Below are positions 1 to 7,329 of a DNA stretch of 15,046 nucleotides, piece after piece; position 1 is the stretch's first letter, and each line of letters begins with the position of its first letter. Location of the stretch: the NCBI GenBank assembly GCA_023228705.1, contig JALOAS010000079.1, forward strand, positions 1-15,046. Direction: 5' to 3'. The DNA comes from Ottowia sp. Lineage in GTDB: Bacteria; Pseudomonadota; Gammaproteobacteria; Burkholderiales; Burkholderiaceae_C. The position numbers and the translations under genes were made by a program. The notes beneath the pieces were generated by a model that had not been told where the DNA came from, did no database searches, and saw only the letters and a program-made list of their open reading frames with translations.

Positions 1-2
1 CA

Positions 3-824
3 CCCTGTGTCTCGGGTCGCCCGGCGCTGTGCGAGCCGGGTGCCGACGCCAACGCCCGCGGCGTCCTGCTGGGCGGCGAGCGGCGCCTGCACCAGGGCGC
101 CGAAGCCCTGAACCATCACCTGGGCGTTTCCTGCTTTGCCGAATATGCGGTGGTTTCCCGACGTTCCTGCGTGAAGCTGGAGCACGACCTCACGTTTCAT
201 GAGGCAGCGCTGTTTGGCTGCGCCGTGCTGACCGGTGCCGGCGCGGTCATCAACCGGGCACGGCTCAAGCCCGGCGACAGCCTGGCCATCGTCGGCCTGG
301 GCGGGGTGGGCCTGAGCGCGCTCATGGCGGCCATTGCGGCAGGCGCCCGGCGCGTGGTCGGGGTCGAGCCCGACGCCGGCAAGCGCGAGCTGGCGCGCAC
401 CCTGGGCGCAACGCACCTGGTCGATCCGCTGCAGCTGCGCTCGGTGGCCGACCTGCTCGATGCCGCAGGCGGCCCGGTCGATGTGGGATACGACGCGGCC
501 GGCGTGGTAGCGGCCTTTCAAAACGCCTACGCACTGACGCGGCGCGGCGGCCTGACGCTGACGACCGGGCTGCCGCATCCGGACGCCACGTTTGCGCTGC
601 CGATTGCCGAGCTGGTCGGCCAGGAGCGTGAGATCCGGGGCAGCTACCTGGGCTCGGGCGCGCCGGCGCTGGACATCCCGCGTTACGTAGAGCTGTACCG
701 GGCCGGCCGGCTGCCGGTGGACCGGCTGATCGGCCGCTCGTTTGCGCTGGACGACATCAACGCCGGATTTGACCACCTGGCATCGGGCTCGGGACTGCGC
801 GACAGCATTGTCTTTGACGCCTGA
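3..824 (+). CDS. Zinc-type medium-chain alcohol dehydrogenase, 5'-truncated by the window edge
   Basis: Medium-chain, zinc-dependent NAD(P)+ alcohol dehydrogenase, presumably oxidising a primary or secondary alcohol in the cytoplasm. The reading frame is open from base 3, so the true start lies outside the window. The first visible residues (PCVSGRPALCEPG) resemble the tail of the structural-zinc cysteine region of this family. They are followed by the substrate-domain segment, then a Rossmann fold with the dinucleotide motif GLGGVG (bases ~294-311) and the segment VVGVEP after the second strand. The frame runs to a TGA at 822-824, and the C-terminal part looks complete. An ATG at 150 exists, but homologous sequence continues upstream of it, so it is not the start. 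The gene converges on the cardiolipin synthase gene with only 10 bases between the stops. The family is clear; the substrate is not. Confidence 0.85.
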   Translation, partial: PCVSGRPALCEPGADANARGVLLGGERRLHQGAEALNHHLGVSCFAEYAVVSRRSCVKLEHDLTFHEAALFGCAVLTGAGAVINRARLKPGDSLAIVGLGGVGLSALMAAIAAGARRVVGVEPDAGKRELARTLGATHLVDPLQLRSVADLLDAAGGPVDVGYDAAGVVAAFQNAYALTRRGGLTLTTGLPHPDATFALPIAELVGQEREIRGSYLGSGAPALDIPRYVELYRAGRLPVDRLIGRSFALDDINAGFDHLASGSGLRDSIVFDA

Positions 825-834
825 GCGGCGCGCG

Positions 835-2292
835 CTAGAGCAGCGGCGAGCCCAGCCGTGCCAGGGCCTCAAACAGTTTCTGCTGCGGCGGCACGCGGCG
901 GTTGACGGGCACCAGCCTGCACTTCGCCAGGTCCTCCTCGAACAGCCGCGCCAGCTGCTGGTTCATGCCCCGGTCATAGAGGACCGCGGCCACCTCGAAG
1001 TTGAGCCGGAAGCTGCGGTTGTCAAAGTTGGCGCTGCCTATCATGCTGTAGCTGTCGTCGACCACCAGCGTCTTGGCGTGGAACATGCGGCCGGCATACT
1101 CGTGGATGAGCACGCCGACAGCCTGCAGCTCGCTGTAGTAAGAGCGGGCGGCTGCGCTGACGATGCGCGAGTCGCTGCGCTGCGGCACGATGAGCCGGAC
1201 CTCGACGCCGCGCAGCGCCGCGTTGGTCAGCGCCGTCTTGGCCGGTTCGGTGGGGACGAAGTACGGCGTTGACAGCCAGATGCGCTGCTGCGCCAGGCCC
1301 AGCGCGTCTATGACCGCGCGGTGGATGGCTTCGCTCTCGCTGTCGGGGCCGGAGGCAACGATTTGCACCGGGATGTCGCCCACGGGTTCGGCCTCGGGCA
1401 GGATTTCCTCGTTCTGCGCCGGCTGGCGCCCGCTGGCGTAGTGCCAGTCGAGCAGGAACACGTACTGCAGCCAGCGCACGGCGCTGCCGTGCAGCAGCAG
1501 ATGCGTGTCGCGCCATGCGTCTTTGGGCCGAAAGCGGCCGTTCTGGACGTCGGAAATATTGATGCCGCCCAGCATGCCGACGCGGCCGTCAATGACTGCG
1601 ATCTTGCGGTGCGTGCGCAGGTTGACCAGCGGGCGCAGGAGGTCGAGCTTGCGGGGATGGAAGGCGGTGAGCTCGCCGCCGGCGGCGAGCAGGGGAGCCA
1701 GCTTGTCGCGGTGCCGCCGCGACAGCAGGCGCGACGAGCCTATGGCGTCGACCAGCAGCCGCACCCGCACGCCCTGCGCCGCCTTTTCCGCAAGTGCTGC
1801 CAGCACGCTGCAACCGGTCTGGTCCGGCTCGAAAATATAGTACTCAAGGTGGATATGGTCCTGCGCCGCCGCGATTTGTGCCAGCAGCGCATCAAAGGTG
1901 CTGGCGCCGGTGGCGAGCAGTTGCAGGCCCCGGGCGCTGCACAGTGGCAGGCTGCAGCTGGCTTCTATGAGCCTTGCGTGCTGCTGCGCCCACACCGGCG
2001 GATTGGGCCGGTGCTCGCGCAGGAGGGCCAGGTCCTTCTGCGACATCAGCACCGCGCGCGTATGCCAGCGCTTCAACCGCTGGCGCCGCACGTGCTGCGG
2101 GCCAAAATACGCATAGACGGCCAGCCCGACCAGCGGCAATGCACCCAGCAGCATGATCCATGCCAGCGTTGCCACGGGCGAGCGCTGCTGCAGCACGACC
2201 CAGATGATGAGGACCGTGCTGGATGCCAGCCACAGCCAGCCCACCCAGGCCAGCCAGGAATGCCCGGCAAGCGACAACTCAGCCCACGCCAT
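835..2292 (-). CDS. cls: Cardiolipin synthase (ClsA-like, phospholipase D superfamily)
   Basis: Membrane enzyme that condenses two phosphatidylglycerol molecules into cardiolipin and glycerol. The 485-residue length is normal for ClsA-type enzymes. Two hydrophobic segments near the N-terminus (about residues 13-34 and 40-63) form the membrane anchor. Two HKD motifs carry the catalytic residues: H228-K230-D235 (HRKIAVID) and H405-K407-D412 (HAKTLVVD). Each is followed by the expected glycine/serine-asparagine stretch (GGINISD and GSANFDNRSF). All key residues are present, so the enzyme should be active. The start is the ATG at 2292. No strong ribosome-binding sequence is visible before it, but the ArsC/YffB-like stop lies only 12 bases upstream, so the two genes are probably co-transcribed and the insertion in that gene could affect cls expression. 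Confidence 0.95.
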   Translation of the reverse strand: MAWAELSLAGHSWLAWVGWLWLASSTVLIIWVVLQQRSPVATLAWIMLLGALPLVGLAVYAYFGPQHVRRQRLKRWHTRAVLMSQKDLALLREHRPNPPVWAQQHARLIEASCSLPLCSARGLQLLATGASTFDALLAQIAAAQDHIHLEYYIFEPDQTGCSVLAALAEKAAQGVRVRLLVDAIGSSRLLSRRHRDKLAPLLAAGGELTAFHPRKLDLLRPLVNLRTHRKIAVIDGRVGMLGGINISDVQNGRFRPKDAWRDTHLLLHGSAVRWLQYVFLLDWHYASGRQPAQNEEILPEAEPVGDIPVQIVASGPDSESEAIHRAVIDALGLAQQRIWLSTPYFVPTEPAKTALTNAALRGVEVRLIVPQRSDSRIVSAAARSYYSELQAVGVLIHEYAGRMFHAKTLVVDDSYSMIGSANFDNRSFRLNFEVAAVLYDRGMNQQLARLFEEDLAKCRLVPVNRRVPPQQKLFEALARLGSPLL

Positions 2293-2304
2293 GGCGGTTG
2301 CGGG

Positions 2305-2862
2305 TCAACCCGGCAGGCCCGCCTGCCATTGCCCCGGCGTGAAGCCCACGGTGACCTCAGGCGCGCCCTGGCCCCACTCGATGAGCGGGCGCTTGATGGC
2401 AGCCGGATGCGCCAGCAGCAGTTCTGCGGCACTGTCGGCGTCGACAACGGCGTCGCGCCTAGGAGTCTGTCGGGCTTTGGCGATCGTAGCGTTCTCGCAG
2501 AGCGGCGAAGCCAACCGAGTGGGAAAGCGAGGACAGTTTTGTTTGATTTTGAGGCGCATAGCCCGGCTATGCAACGAAAAAGCGGGCAAAAATGGACCGC
2601 TTGTCCCACCGGCGCAGTAGATTGGACCAAAGTCCGACAGGCTCCTGGCCTGCTCCAGCCCGCGCCAGGTCGCGCTGCGCCGGTTCAGCACCTGCTGCCA
2701 GCCCAGCAGGTCCAGCCAATGCCGCAGGCGCTCGGTCGGCACCCCGTCCTGGCGCAAGTCGTGAAAACGCACGTCCAGCCCGTTTTCTGCAAGCCAGCGG
2801 CGCGCCTTGCGACAGCTGTCGCAGGACGCCAGTCCGTAAAGCGTGACGGAGCGTCGGGTCAT
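2305..2862 (-). CDS. ArsC/YffB-like (Spx/ArsC family) reductase gene interrupted in frame by a MITE-like element
   Basis: Small thioredoxin-fold protein of the ArsC/Spx family, most like E. coli YffB, whose biochemical role is poorly defined. The N-terminal part shows the family strand and active-site cysteine region (VTLYGLASCDSCRKARRWL, C14 and C17) and FHDLRQDG. The C-terminal part has the family motif AIIKRPL as AAIKRPLIEW. Residues 73-134 (62 residues, bases 2461-2646) do not belong to the family and are encoded entirely by a mobile element. If they are removed, LEQA joins RRDAVVDADSAAEL and aligns without gaps to the corresponding region of YffB as I remember it, giving a normal 123-residue protein. 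The element adds exactly 186 bp with no stop, so the 185-codon frame stays open. Whether the chimera folds is unknown; it may be a functionally dead gene. It starts at the ATG at 2862 and is followed after 12 bases by cls. Confidence 0.85.
   Translation of the reverse strand: MTRRSVTLYGLASCDSCRKARRWLAENGLDVRFHDLRQDGVPTERLRHWLDLLGWQQVLNRRSATWRGLEQARSLSDFGPIYCAGGTSGPFLPAFSLHSRAMRLKIKQNCPRFPTRLASPLCENATIAKARQTPRRDAVVDADSAAELLLAHPAAIKRPLIEWGQGAPEVTVGFTPGQWQAGLPG
2461..2646. mobile_element. MITE-like element, copy A, with 20-bp terminal inverted repeats
   Basis: The left end AGGAGTCTGTCGGGCTTTGG (2461-2480) and the reverse complement of the right end (2627-2646), AGGAGCCTGTCGGACTTTGG, match at 18 of 20 positions. 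The interior contains a perfect 7-bp stem with a 3-base loop (GCATAGC / GCTATGC, 2556-2572). It encodes no plausible protein of its own, so it appears non-autonomous. The second copy at 11809-11973, in the opposite orientation, matches with about six mismatches by hand alignment, apart from a segment at about 2492-2516 where this copy has 25 bases and the other has 4. Removing 2461-2646 restores an uninterrupted ArsC/YffB-like gene, which sets the boundaries. An AGG next to each end on the gene strand could be a 3-bp target duplication, but this is ambiguous because the ends themselves begin with AGG. Confidence 0.85.
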
Positions 2863-3046
2863 GAGGTGCCATCATGCCACGTGTTTCGCGCAAGCAGCGA
2901 CAATCAGGCGTGGATTTTGCCGCTGGATGGGCCAGCGGCTGCCGAGCGAGCTGCGTCACGGCGGCCCGGCACGCGGCAACCGTCGGGATCGACCCGGCGC
3001 GCGGGCCGCGCACCGGGGGCGAGGCGTGAACCACACAACCACAGCG

Positions 3047-4417
3047 ATGAACCAGCAGACAGGAACACGGGCGCGGGCCGCCACGGCACCGGACCTTGAA
3101 CGAATGAAGACACTCCAGGACTGGCTCGCGTACTGCGAGCAGCTGCATCCGGCAACCATAGCGATGGGGCTGGAGCGCGTCCACGAGGTGGCTGCGCGCC
3201 TGCCGTTGCAACTGGACTGCACGGTCATCACGGTGGCCGGGACCAACGGCAAGGGCTCGACCTGTGCCATGCTGGCGGCCATGCTCCAGGCGGGCGGCTT
3301 CCGGGTAGGACTGTACACGTCGCCGCATCTGGTGCATTTCCAGGAGCGCTGCCGGGTGGATGGGCGCATGGTCGACGCCGCCGCGCTGGTTCCGCACTTT
3401 GAGCGCGTCGAGCAGGCGCGGCAGGGCGTCTCGCTGACGTATTTTGAGTTCACGACGCTGGCCATCCTGGATTTGTTTGCCCAGGCCCAGCTGGACGTGG
3501 TGATCCTGGAAGTGGGGCTTGGCGGGCGCCTGGACGCGGTCAACATCATCGATGCCGACTGCGCCATCATCACCAGCATAGACATAGACCACGTGGAGTA
3601 CCTGGGCGACACGCGCGAGGAGATAGGCCGCGAACAGGCCGGGATCATGCGCGCGGGCAAGCCCGCCATCCTGGGCGACCCGGTGCCGCCGCAAAGCGTG
3701 CTGGACCATGCGCGCGACATTGGCGCCGACCTGTGGCGCCACGGCCAGGAATTCAACTTCCAGGGCACGCGGGTGCAGTGGGGCTGGGCGGGGCGCGGCC
3801 GGCGCTACAACGGGCTGGGCTATCCGGCGTTGCCCGGCGCCAACCAGCTGCTCAACGCGGCCACGGCAATTGCCGCTCTGGTGGCCATGCGCAAGCAGCT
3901 CGCCGTTTCCGCACAGGCCATCAAGGTGGGGCTGGGACTGGTTGACCTGCCCGGCCGTTTCCAGGTGGTACCGGGCCAGCCCATCCTCGTCCTGGACGTG
4001 GCACACAATCCGCATGCCGCCGCAACGCTGGCGCAAAACCTCAACGCCATGGGGTTCTACAGCGCCACGCACGTCGTCTTTGGCGCCATGGCCGACAAGG
4101 ACATTGCTGCCATGCTGGGCCAGGTCGAGCCGCACGTGGACCACTGGTACTTCACCGATCTGCCCACGCCACGTGCCCGCTCGGCCCAGGATATCCACGC
4201 GCTGTGGCAGGCCACGACGCGGCGCCCGGACATGTCGGTCGGGCTGTACGCCAGCCCGAAAGAAGCGCTGCAAGCTGCGGCCGGCGCGGCCCATGCCACT
4301 GATAGAATTGTCTGCTTTGGCTCGTTTCACGTTGTGGGCGGTATCATCGAGAACGGCGTTCCGCAGCTGGAGCCAGGCGCGCGCGCGGCGCCCAGCCTGC
4401 AGGTGCGCTCGGACTAG
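3047..4417 (+). CDS. folC: Bifunctional folylpolyglutamate synthase / dihydrofolate synthase
   Basis: Cytoplasmic ATP-dependent Mur-ligase-type enzyme of folate synthesis. It adds glutamate to dihydropteroate and extends the polyglutamate tail of reduced folates. From this start it is 456 residues. Visible motifs, in order: the family opening LQDWLAYCEQLHP..T..MGLERV; the ATP-binding P-loop AGTNGKGS (64-71); YTSPHL; EVGLGGRLDAVN (155-166); DHVEYLG (181-187); and the C-terminal ligase domain with LDVAHNPHAA. All are intact. The frame is open upstream to 2843, but that stretch has no family similarity. ATG 3047 leaves a short leader before the conserved domain. GTG 3026 (after a GGGGGCGAGG stretch) and ATG 3104 are alternatives. 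It is the first gene of folC-dedD-cvpA and is divergent from the ArsC/YffB-like gene. accD, which often precedes folC, is not upstream here. Confidence 0.95.
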   Translation: MNQQTGTRARAATAPDLERMKTLQDWLAYCEQLHPATIAMGLERVHEVAARLPLQLDCTVITVAGTNGKGSTCAMLAAMLQAGGFRVGLYTSPHLVHFQERCRVDGRMVDAAALVPHFERVEQARQGVSLTYFEFTTLAILDLFAQAQLDVVILEVGLGGRLDAVNIIDADCAIITSIDIDHVEYLGDTREEIGREQAGIMRAGKPAILGDPVPPQSVLDHARDIGADLWRHGQEFNFQGTRVQWGWAGRGRRYNGLGYPALPGANQLLNAATAIAALVAMRKQLAVSAQAIKVGLGLVDLPGRFQVVPGQPILVLDVAHNPHAAATLAQNLNAMGFYSATHVVFGAMADKDIAAMLGQVEPHVDHWYFTDLPTPRARSAQDIHALWQATTRRPDMSVGLYASPKEALQAAAGAAHATDRIVCFGSFHVVGGIIENGVPQLEPGARAAPSLQVRSD

Positions 4418-4517
4418 GCGGCCACGCAGCCTGCGGCCTTCGCGCGTGGACTGGCCGGTGGCGGCGGTCTCGCGGTAGATCGCGTGCCGCGTTGTCCTGG
4501 GGTGCACACAGGCGCTA

Positions 4518-5450
4518 ATGGCTTTCTTCAAGTTTCGCAAGGCGAAAGAAACAAAATCCGGCAAGACAGGTGATCCTGCAAGGGGGCGCACGGCAAGTCC
4601 GGAGGCCCAGGTGCAGGAGCTGCGTTTGCGCGCGCGCCACCGGCTGATCGGCGCGGTGGCGCTCATGGTGCTGGCCGTGATCGTGTTTCCGCTGCTGTTT
4701 GATACCGAGCAGCGGCCCGCCGTGATCGATGCGCCAGTGGTCATTGCCGGCGCCGGCCACGACGCGGCGGAACGCCAGCCCGCTGCAGCGCCTGCGGCGC
4801 GCGATGATGATTCGCAGGCCGCTGGATCCGTCGATGCGCCAGGTGCGTCAGATTCTCCCGCGCCTGCCGCAACCGCAGAACCGTCGCAAGACACGACGGC
4901 ATCCGGCCGGGTTGCCGGGCCGGACGATGGCTATGAAGCGGACGACGCGGGAGACGGCGAAGACTGGACGCTGGGCGCTGAAGTGGAGCCGCTGCCCCAG
5001 GGGCAGGCGGCGGAGCAGGCGCCAACGGCCACGCGGTCCAAGATACGTGTGCGGCCAGCGCCAGAGCCGGCGCGCGAAGCGACCGGCGCCAGCGGCGCCG
5101 AAGCGGCGCCGGCACGGTCACGGGACGCGGGTCTGGATGCCGAGGCGCGGCGCGCGCTGGCCGCCTTGCAGGGCCGCTCGCCAGCGCAAGAAGCGCCGCC
5201 GGCCTCGCCTGCAAAACAGGATGGACGCTTTGTCGTGCAGGTGGGCGCGTTCTCGCAGGATGAGCAGGTGCGCAGCGTGCAGCAGCAGATCGCCAATGCC
5301 GGGCTCAAGTCCTACACGCAGGTCGTGCAGACTGGCGCCGGTCCCCGTACCCGAGTCCGGGTCGGCCCCTACGACAGCCGCGACGCCGCCGAGCGCGCGC
5401 GGGCCGCGCTGGAAAAGGGCGGGCTGCCGGGACAGGTGCTGGCCCACTGA
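4518..5450 (+). CDS. dedD: SPOR-domain inner-membrane protein (DedD-like)
   Basis: Single-pass inner-membrane protein with a periplasmic SPOR domain. SPOR domains bind denuded peptidoglycan glycan strands at the septum, and DedD takes part in cell constriction. The 310-residue protein has a short basic cytoplasmic N-terminus (MAFFKFRKAKETKSGK), one transmembrane helix at about residues 43-61 (LIGAVALMVLAVIVFPLLF), a long low-complexity linker rich in Ala, Pro, Glu and Asp (about 65-234), and a C-terminal SPOR domain (about 235-310) with VVQVGAF, the central TRVRVGPY and a terminal helix-strand. The position between folC and cvpA is the conserved proteobacterial arrangement and supports the name. 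The start ATG at 4518 fits the typical basic leader plus helix. A gap of 100 bases separates it from folC. Confidence 0.9.
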   Translation: MAFFKFRKAKETKSGKTGDPARGRTASPEAQVQELRLRARHRLIGAVALMVLAVIVFPLLFDTEQRPAVIDAPVVIAGAGHDAAERQPAAAPAARDDDSQAAGSVDAPGASDSPAPAATAEPSQDTTASGRVAGPDDGYEADDAGDGEDWTLGAEVEPLPQGQAAEQAPTATRSKIRVRPAPEPAREATGASGAEAAPARSRDAGLDAEARRALAALQGRSPAQEAPPASPAKQDGRFVVQVGAFSQDEQVRSVQQQIANAGLKSYTQVVQTGAGPRTRVRVGPYDSRDAAERARAALEKGGLPGQVLAH

Positions 5451-5476
5451 GCCATGCCCGTGCAGACGGAGACCCG

Positions 5477-5980
5477 GTGTACGCCGTAGACTGGATTTGC
5501 CTTGCCGTCGTGGTGGCGTCGCTGCTGCTCGGCGCCTGGCGCGGCCTGCTCTACGAGGCGTTTTCTCTGGGCGGCTGGGTGGCGGCGTATTTTGTTGCCC
5601 GTTTTGCCGCGGGCCCGCTGGGGCGGATCCTGCCGGTGGGCGATCCGGACGGCAGCTTGCGCTACGTGGCAGCCTTTGTGCTGGTGTTCGTGGTCATGGC
5701 GCTGGCCAGCGGCATGCTGGCGCAGGGCGCACGTGGTACGGCCAGGGCGCTGGGAATGCGCCCGGCCGACCGCCTGTTTGGCGCGTTGTTCGGCGTCGCG
5801 CGCGGCCTGCTGCTGCTGCTGGTGGCGGCAGCAGTGATTCATCTCTTGGGACTTGATCAGGAGCCGTGGTGGCGCGACGCATTTGCCAGTACCAGCTTGC
5901 GTCAGGGCCTGCTTTACCTGAAGCCGCTGCTGCCCGAGATGCTGGGTCAGTACATCGCGGCGTCGCCGCCGCAGCCCTAG
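5477..5980 (+). CDS. cvpA: CvpA family membrane protein
   Basis: Inner-membrane protein of the CvpA family, named for its requirement in colicin V production in E. coli; it affects envelope stress and bile resistance in several bacteria, but its molecular role is not settled. The 167 residues contain about four hydrophobic helices: VDWICLAVVVASLLLGAWRG, FSLGGWVAAYFVARFAAG, a third around YVAAFVLVFVVMALASG, and a fourth around ARGLLLLLVAAAVIHLL. The start is GTG 5477 (read as Met), preceded by GGAG at 5468-5471 with a five-base spacer. An ATG at 5454 is in a different frame. It lies 26 bases after dedD and is probably in the same transcript. purF, the usual downstream partner, is absent; the stop codon sits inside a strong palindrome instead. 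Confidence 0.92.
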   Translation: MYAVDWICLAVVVASLLLGAWRGLLYEAFSLGGWVAAYFVARFAAGPLGRILPVGDPDGSLRYVAAFVLVFVVMALASGMLAQGARGTARALGMRPADRLFGALFGVARGLLLLLVAAAVIHLLGLDQEPWWRDAFASTSLRQGLLYLKPLLPEMLGQYIAASPPQP

Positions 5981-5990
5981 GGCTGCGGCG
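5967..5990. terminator. 24-bp perfect palindrome across the cvpA stop codon, terminator-like
   Basis: Twelve bases on each side of the centre (between 5978 and 5979) pair perfectly, with a GC-rich stem and the sequence CCCTAGGG at the middle. The TAG stop of cvpA lies in the stem centre. No clear T-run follows (CGGTTGCAATT), so it is either a weak intrinsic terminator, possibly active in both directions, or an RNA 3'-end stabilising hairpin. Its position suggests that the folC-dedD-cvpA transcript ends here and does not extend into the regulator gene. Confidence 0.55.
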
Positions 5991-6113
5991 CGGTTGCAAT
6001 TGCCCGTAGCGGCACGTACCAACCAGTTGCGCGGCAACGTTCGGGGCAAGCTCAACCCTGGCTGCAAGCTCTAAAACCGTACCGGCCTGCTCCGTAAGGC
6101 CCTCAGCGACATG

Positions 6114-6138
6114 GTATTCTGGCTGTGAATGTATTCTG
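6114..6138 (+). promoter_or_regulatory. Direct repeat upstream of the AraC-family regulator, possible operator
   Basis: GTATTCTG occurs at 6114-6121 and again at 6131-6138, with a 17-base period. AraC-family proteins usually bind direct half-sites separated by about two helical turns, so an autoregulatory site is possible. Each copy also contains TATTCT, a poor match to a -10 hexamer, so chance or core-promoter overlap is not excluded. Confidence 0.3.
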
Positions 6139-6171
6139 ACCATCACATCAATGCCAAAAGGGGAGCACGGC

Positions 6172-7203
6172 GTGCGACTCGCATCAATTGAGGGTATTCG
6201 CCTGTCCAATTACAGCGTCCGACTGATGGTGGATGTCATGAGACGCGCAGGGGTCGATGCACATGCAGTAGCCGCGTCAAGCGGGATCATGCTCGAAAAA
6301 ATTTCCGATCCTCGGGCCGAGATTTCCGGTATGCAAGAGCTCGCCATGCAACACGCCTTCGTCGAGGCCACCCGCCAGACTCCCCACGCGTGGTTCAGGG
6401 CGGGGCTGCGCTACCGCCTCTTGTCGTATGGCGCGTTGGGGCAGTTGGTTCTTACGGCCCCCACTTTGTCAAGCGCGTTTGCAGCGGTGGGCAAGTTCCA
6501 GGATCTGACGTTTTCCCTCCTAGACTATCAACTGTGTACAGACGACGAGGGCATCGCCAGTTTGACCGCCGACGACAGCTTCGTCCCACAGGAGTTGCGA
6601 GACTTTACACTGAAGCGCGCGTTGGGTTCAGTGTATACATTTTTGGCCGACCTGTTCCAGGCTCAGCCACCGTTGCAGCGCATCGAATCCCCGTTACCAC
6701 GCCCGGCGCGCTGGTGCAGATACGCGAAATTCCTGCCCTTTCCAGTTGAATTTGACCGAGATCGGACGTGTTGGGTCTTCAAGCCCGGCGCAACCAAAGA
6801 GCAGCTACCGATGGCCAACCCCTTGCTCAACCAAACGTATGACCAGATGTGCGAGATGCTCACAAGACATGCGCGTGCATACGATGGTTGTGTCGCCCGC
6901 GTGCTGACCGTTCTTTCAGCACCCGCTGCGCCACGCTTGCTGACCGCGGCAGAAACGGCGGCGGAATTGAACATGTCGGAACGAACCTTGCATCGCAGAC
7001 TGGAGCAGAGGGGGCTGAAATTCGGACAACTGCGCGATCAGATGCTCGTCCAGCGGGCCCGTGCTCTGCTTGACAACACCACCCTCTCCGTTGCCCAAAT
7101 CGCCGAACAACTAGGTTTTGCAGAAACCAGCAGTTTTTCGCGTGCATTCAAGCGTTTGAGCGACATCGCGCCGGCTGAATACCGCGCACGACGCAGCTCT
7201 TAG
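6172..7203 (+). CDS. AraC-family transcriptional regulator (arabinose-binding-like N-terminal domain)
   Basis: DNA-binding regulator of the AraC/XylS family with an N-terminal effector-binding domain of the type common in regulators of catabolic genes (PF12625-like). That domain is seen in the LSNYSVRLMVDVMRRAGVD opening and the GLRYRLLSYGALGQLVLTAPTLSSAF segment. The C-terminal ~95 residues hold two helix-turn-helix motifs: TAAETAAELNMSERTLHRRL and the conserved LSVAQIAEQLGFAETSSFSRAFKR. The start chosen is GTG 6172, because AAGGGGAG lies just before it (6158-6165) with a suitable spacer. ATG 6151, seven codons upstream in the same frame, has no ribosome-binding sequence. It directly precedes the acyl-CoA dehydrogenase gene and is the likely regulator of the downstream CoA-dependent genes, by position only. 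GC is lower than in the genes to its left. Confidence 0.9.
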   Translation: MRLASIEGIRLSNYSVRLMVDVMRRAGVDAHAVAASSGIMLEKISDPRAEISGMQELAMQHAFVEATRQTPHAWFRAGLRYRLLSYGALGQLVLTAPTLSSAFAAVGKFQDLTFSLLDYQLCTDDEGIASLTADDSFVPQELRDFTLKRALGSVYTFLADLFQAQPPLQRIESPLPRPARWCRYAKFLPFPVEFDRDRTCWVFKPGATKEQLPMANPLLNQTYDQMCEMLTRHARAYDGCVARVLTVLSAPAAPRLLTAAETAAELNMSERTLHRRLEQRGLKFGQLRDQMLVQRARALLDNTTLSVAQIAEQLGFAETSSFSRAFKRLSDIAPAEYRARRSS

Positions 7204-7221
7204 CACCTAGGTTGGCGGTTT

Positions 7222-7233
7222 TTGTCATGACAA
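7222..7233. promoter_or_regulatory. 12-bp perfect palindrome TTGTCATGACAA, possible operator or -35 region
   Basis: TTGTCATGACAA is perfectly self-complementary and lies 19 bases after the regulator stop and 96 bases before the acyl-CoA dehydrogenase start. Its left half, TTGTCA, is close to a sigma-70 -35 hexamer, with GATATG 17 bases further on as a weak -10. A repressor or activator bound here could control the catabolic genes. The evidence is only symmetry and position. Confidence 0.35.
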
Positions 7234-7329
7234 TGGCAGTAACTGATATGGCCTGATCGGTGACACGTTGGCACCATGGCTGCAGCACAAGTCGACCTGA
7301 CTTGCCGTGCAACGCTAGGAGGCAATTAG

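Noticed and set aside
2843..3046. N-terminal extension of folC from ATG 2843
   Set aside because: The 68 extra residues lack family similarity and would overlap the start of the divergent ArsC/YffB-like gene.
1321..3099. A 592-codon open frame on the plus strand across cls and the ArsC/YffB-like gene
   Set aside because: It is opposite to two recognisable genes, runs straight through the mobile element, and has no recognisable domain.
3708..4478. A 256-codon plus-strand frame inside folC
   Set aside because: It is an out-of-frame shadow of folC, rich in Arg, Pro, Ser and Trp, without motifs.
2567..4894. A 775-codon open frame on the minus strand across folC and dedD
   Set aside because: It is antisense to genes with clear catalytic motifs, shows no family motif, and has the Arg/Ala/His-rich composition expected of an antisense frame in high-GC DNA.
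4729..5856. A 375-codon plus-strand frame across dedD and cvpA
   Set aside because: It is a frame-shifted reading of two genes with clear membrane and SPOR features; its extreme Arg content is a high-GC artefact.
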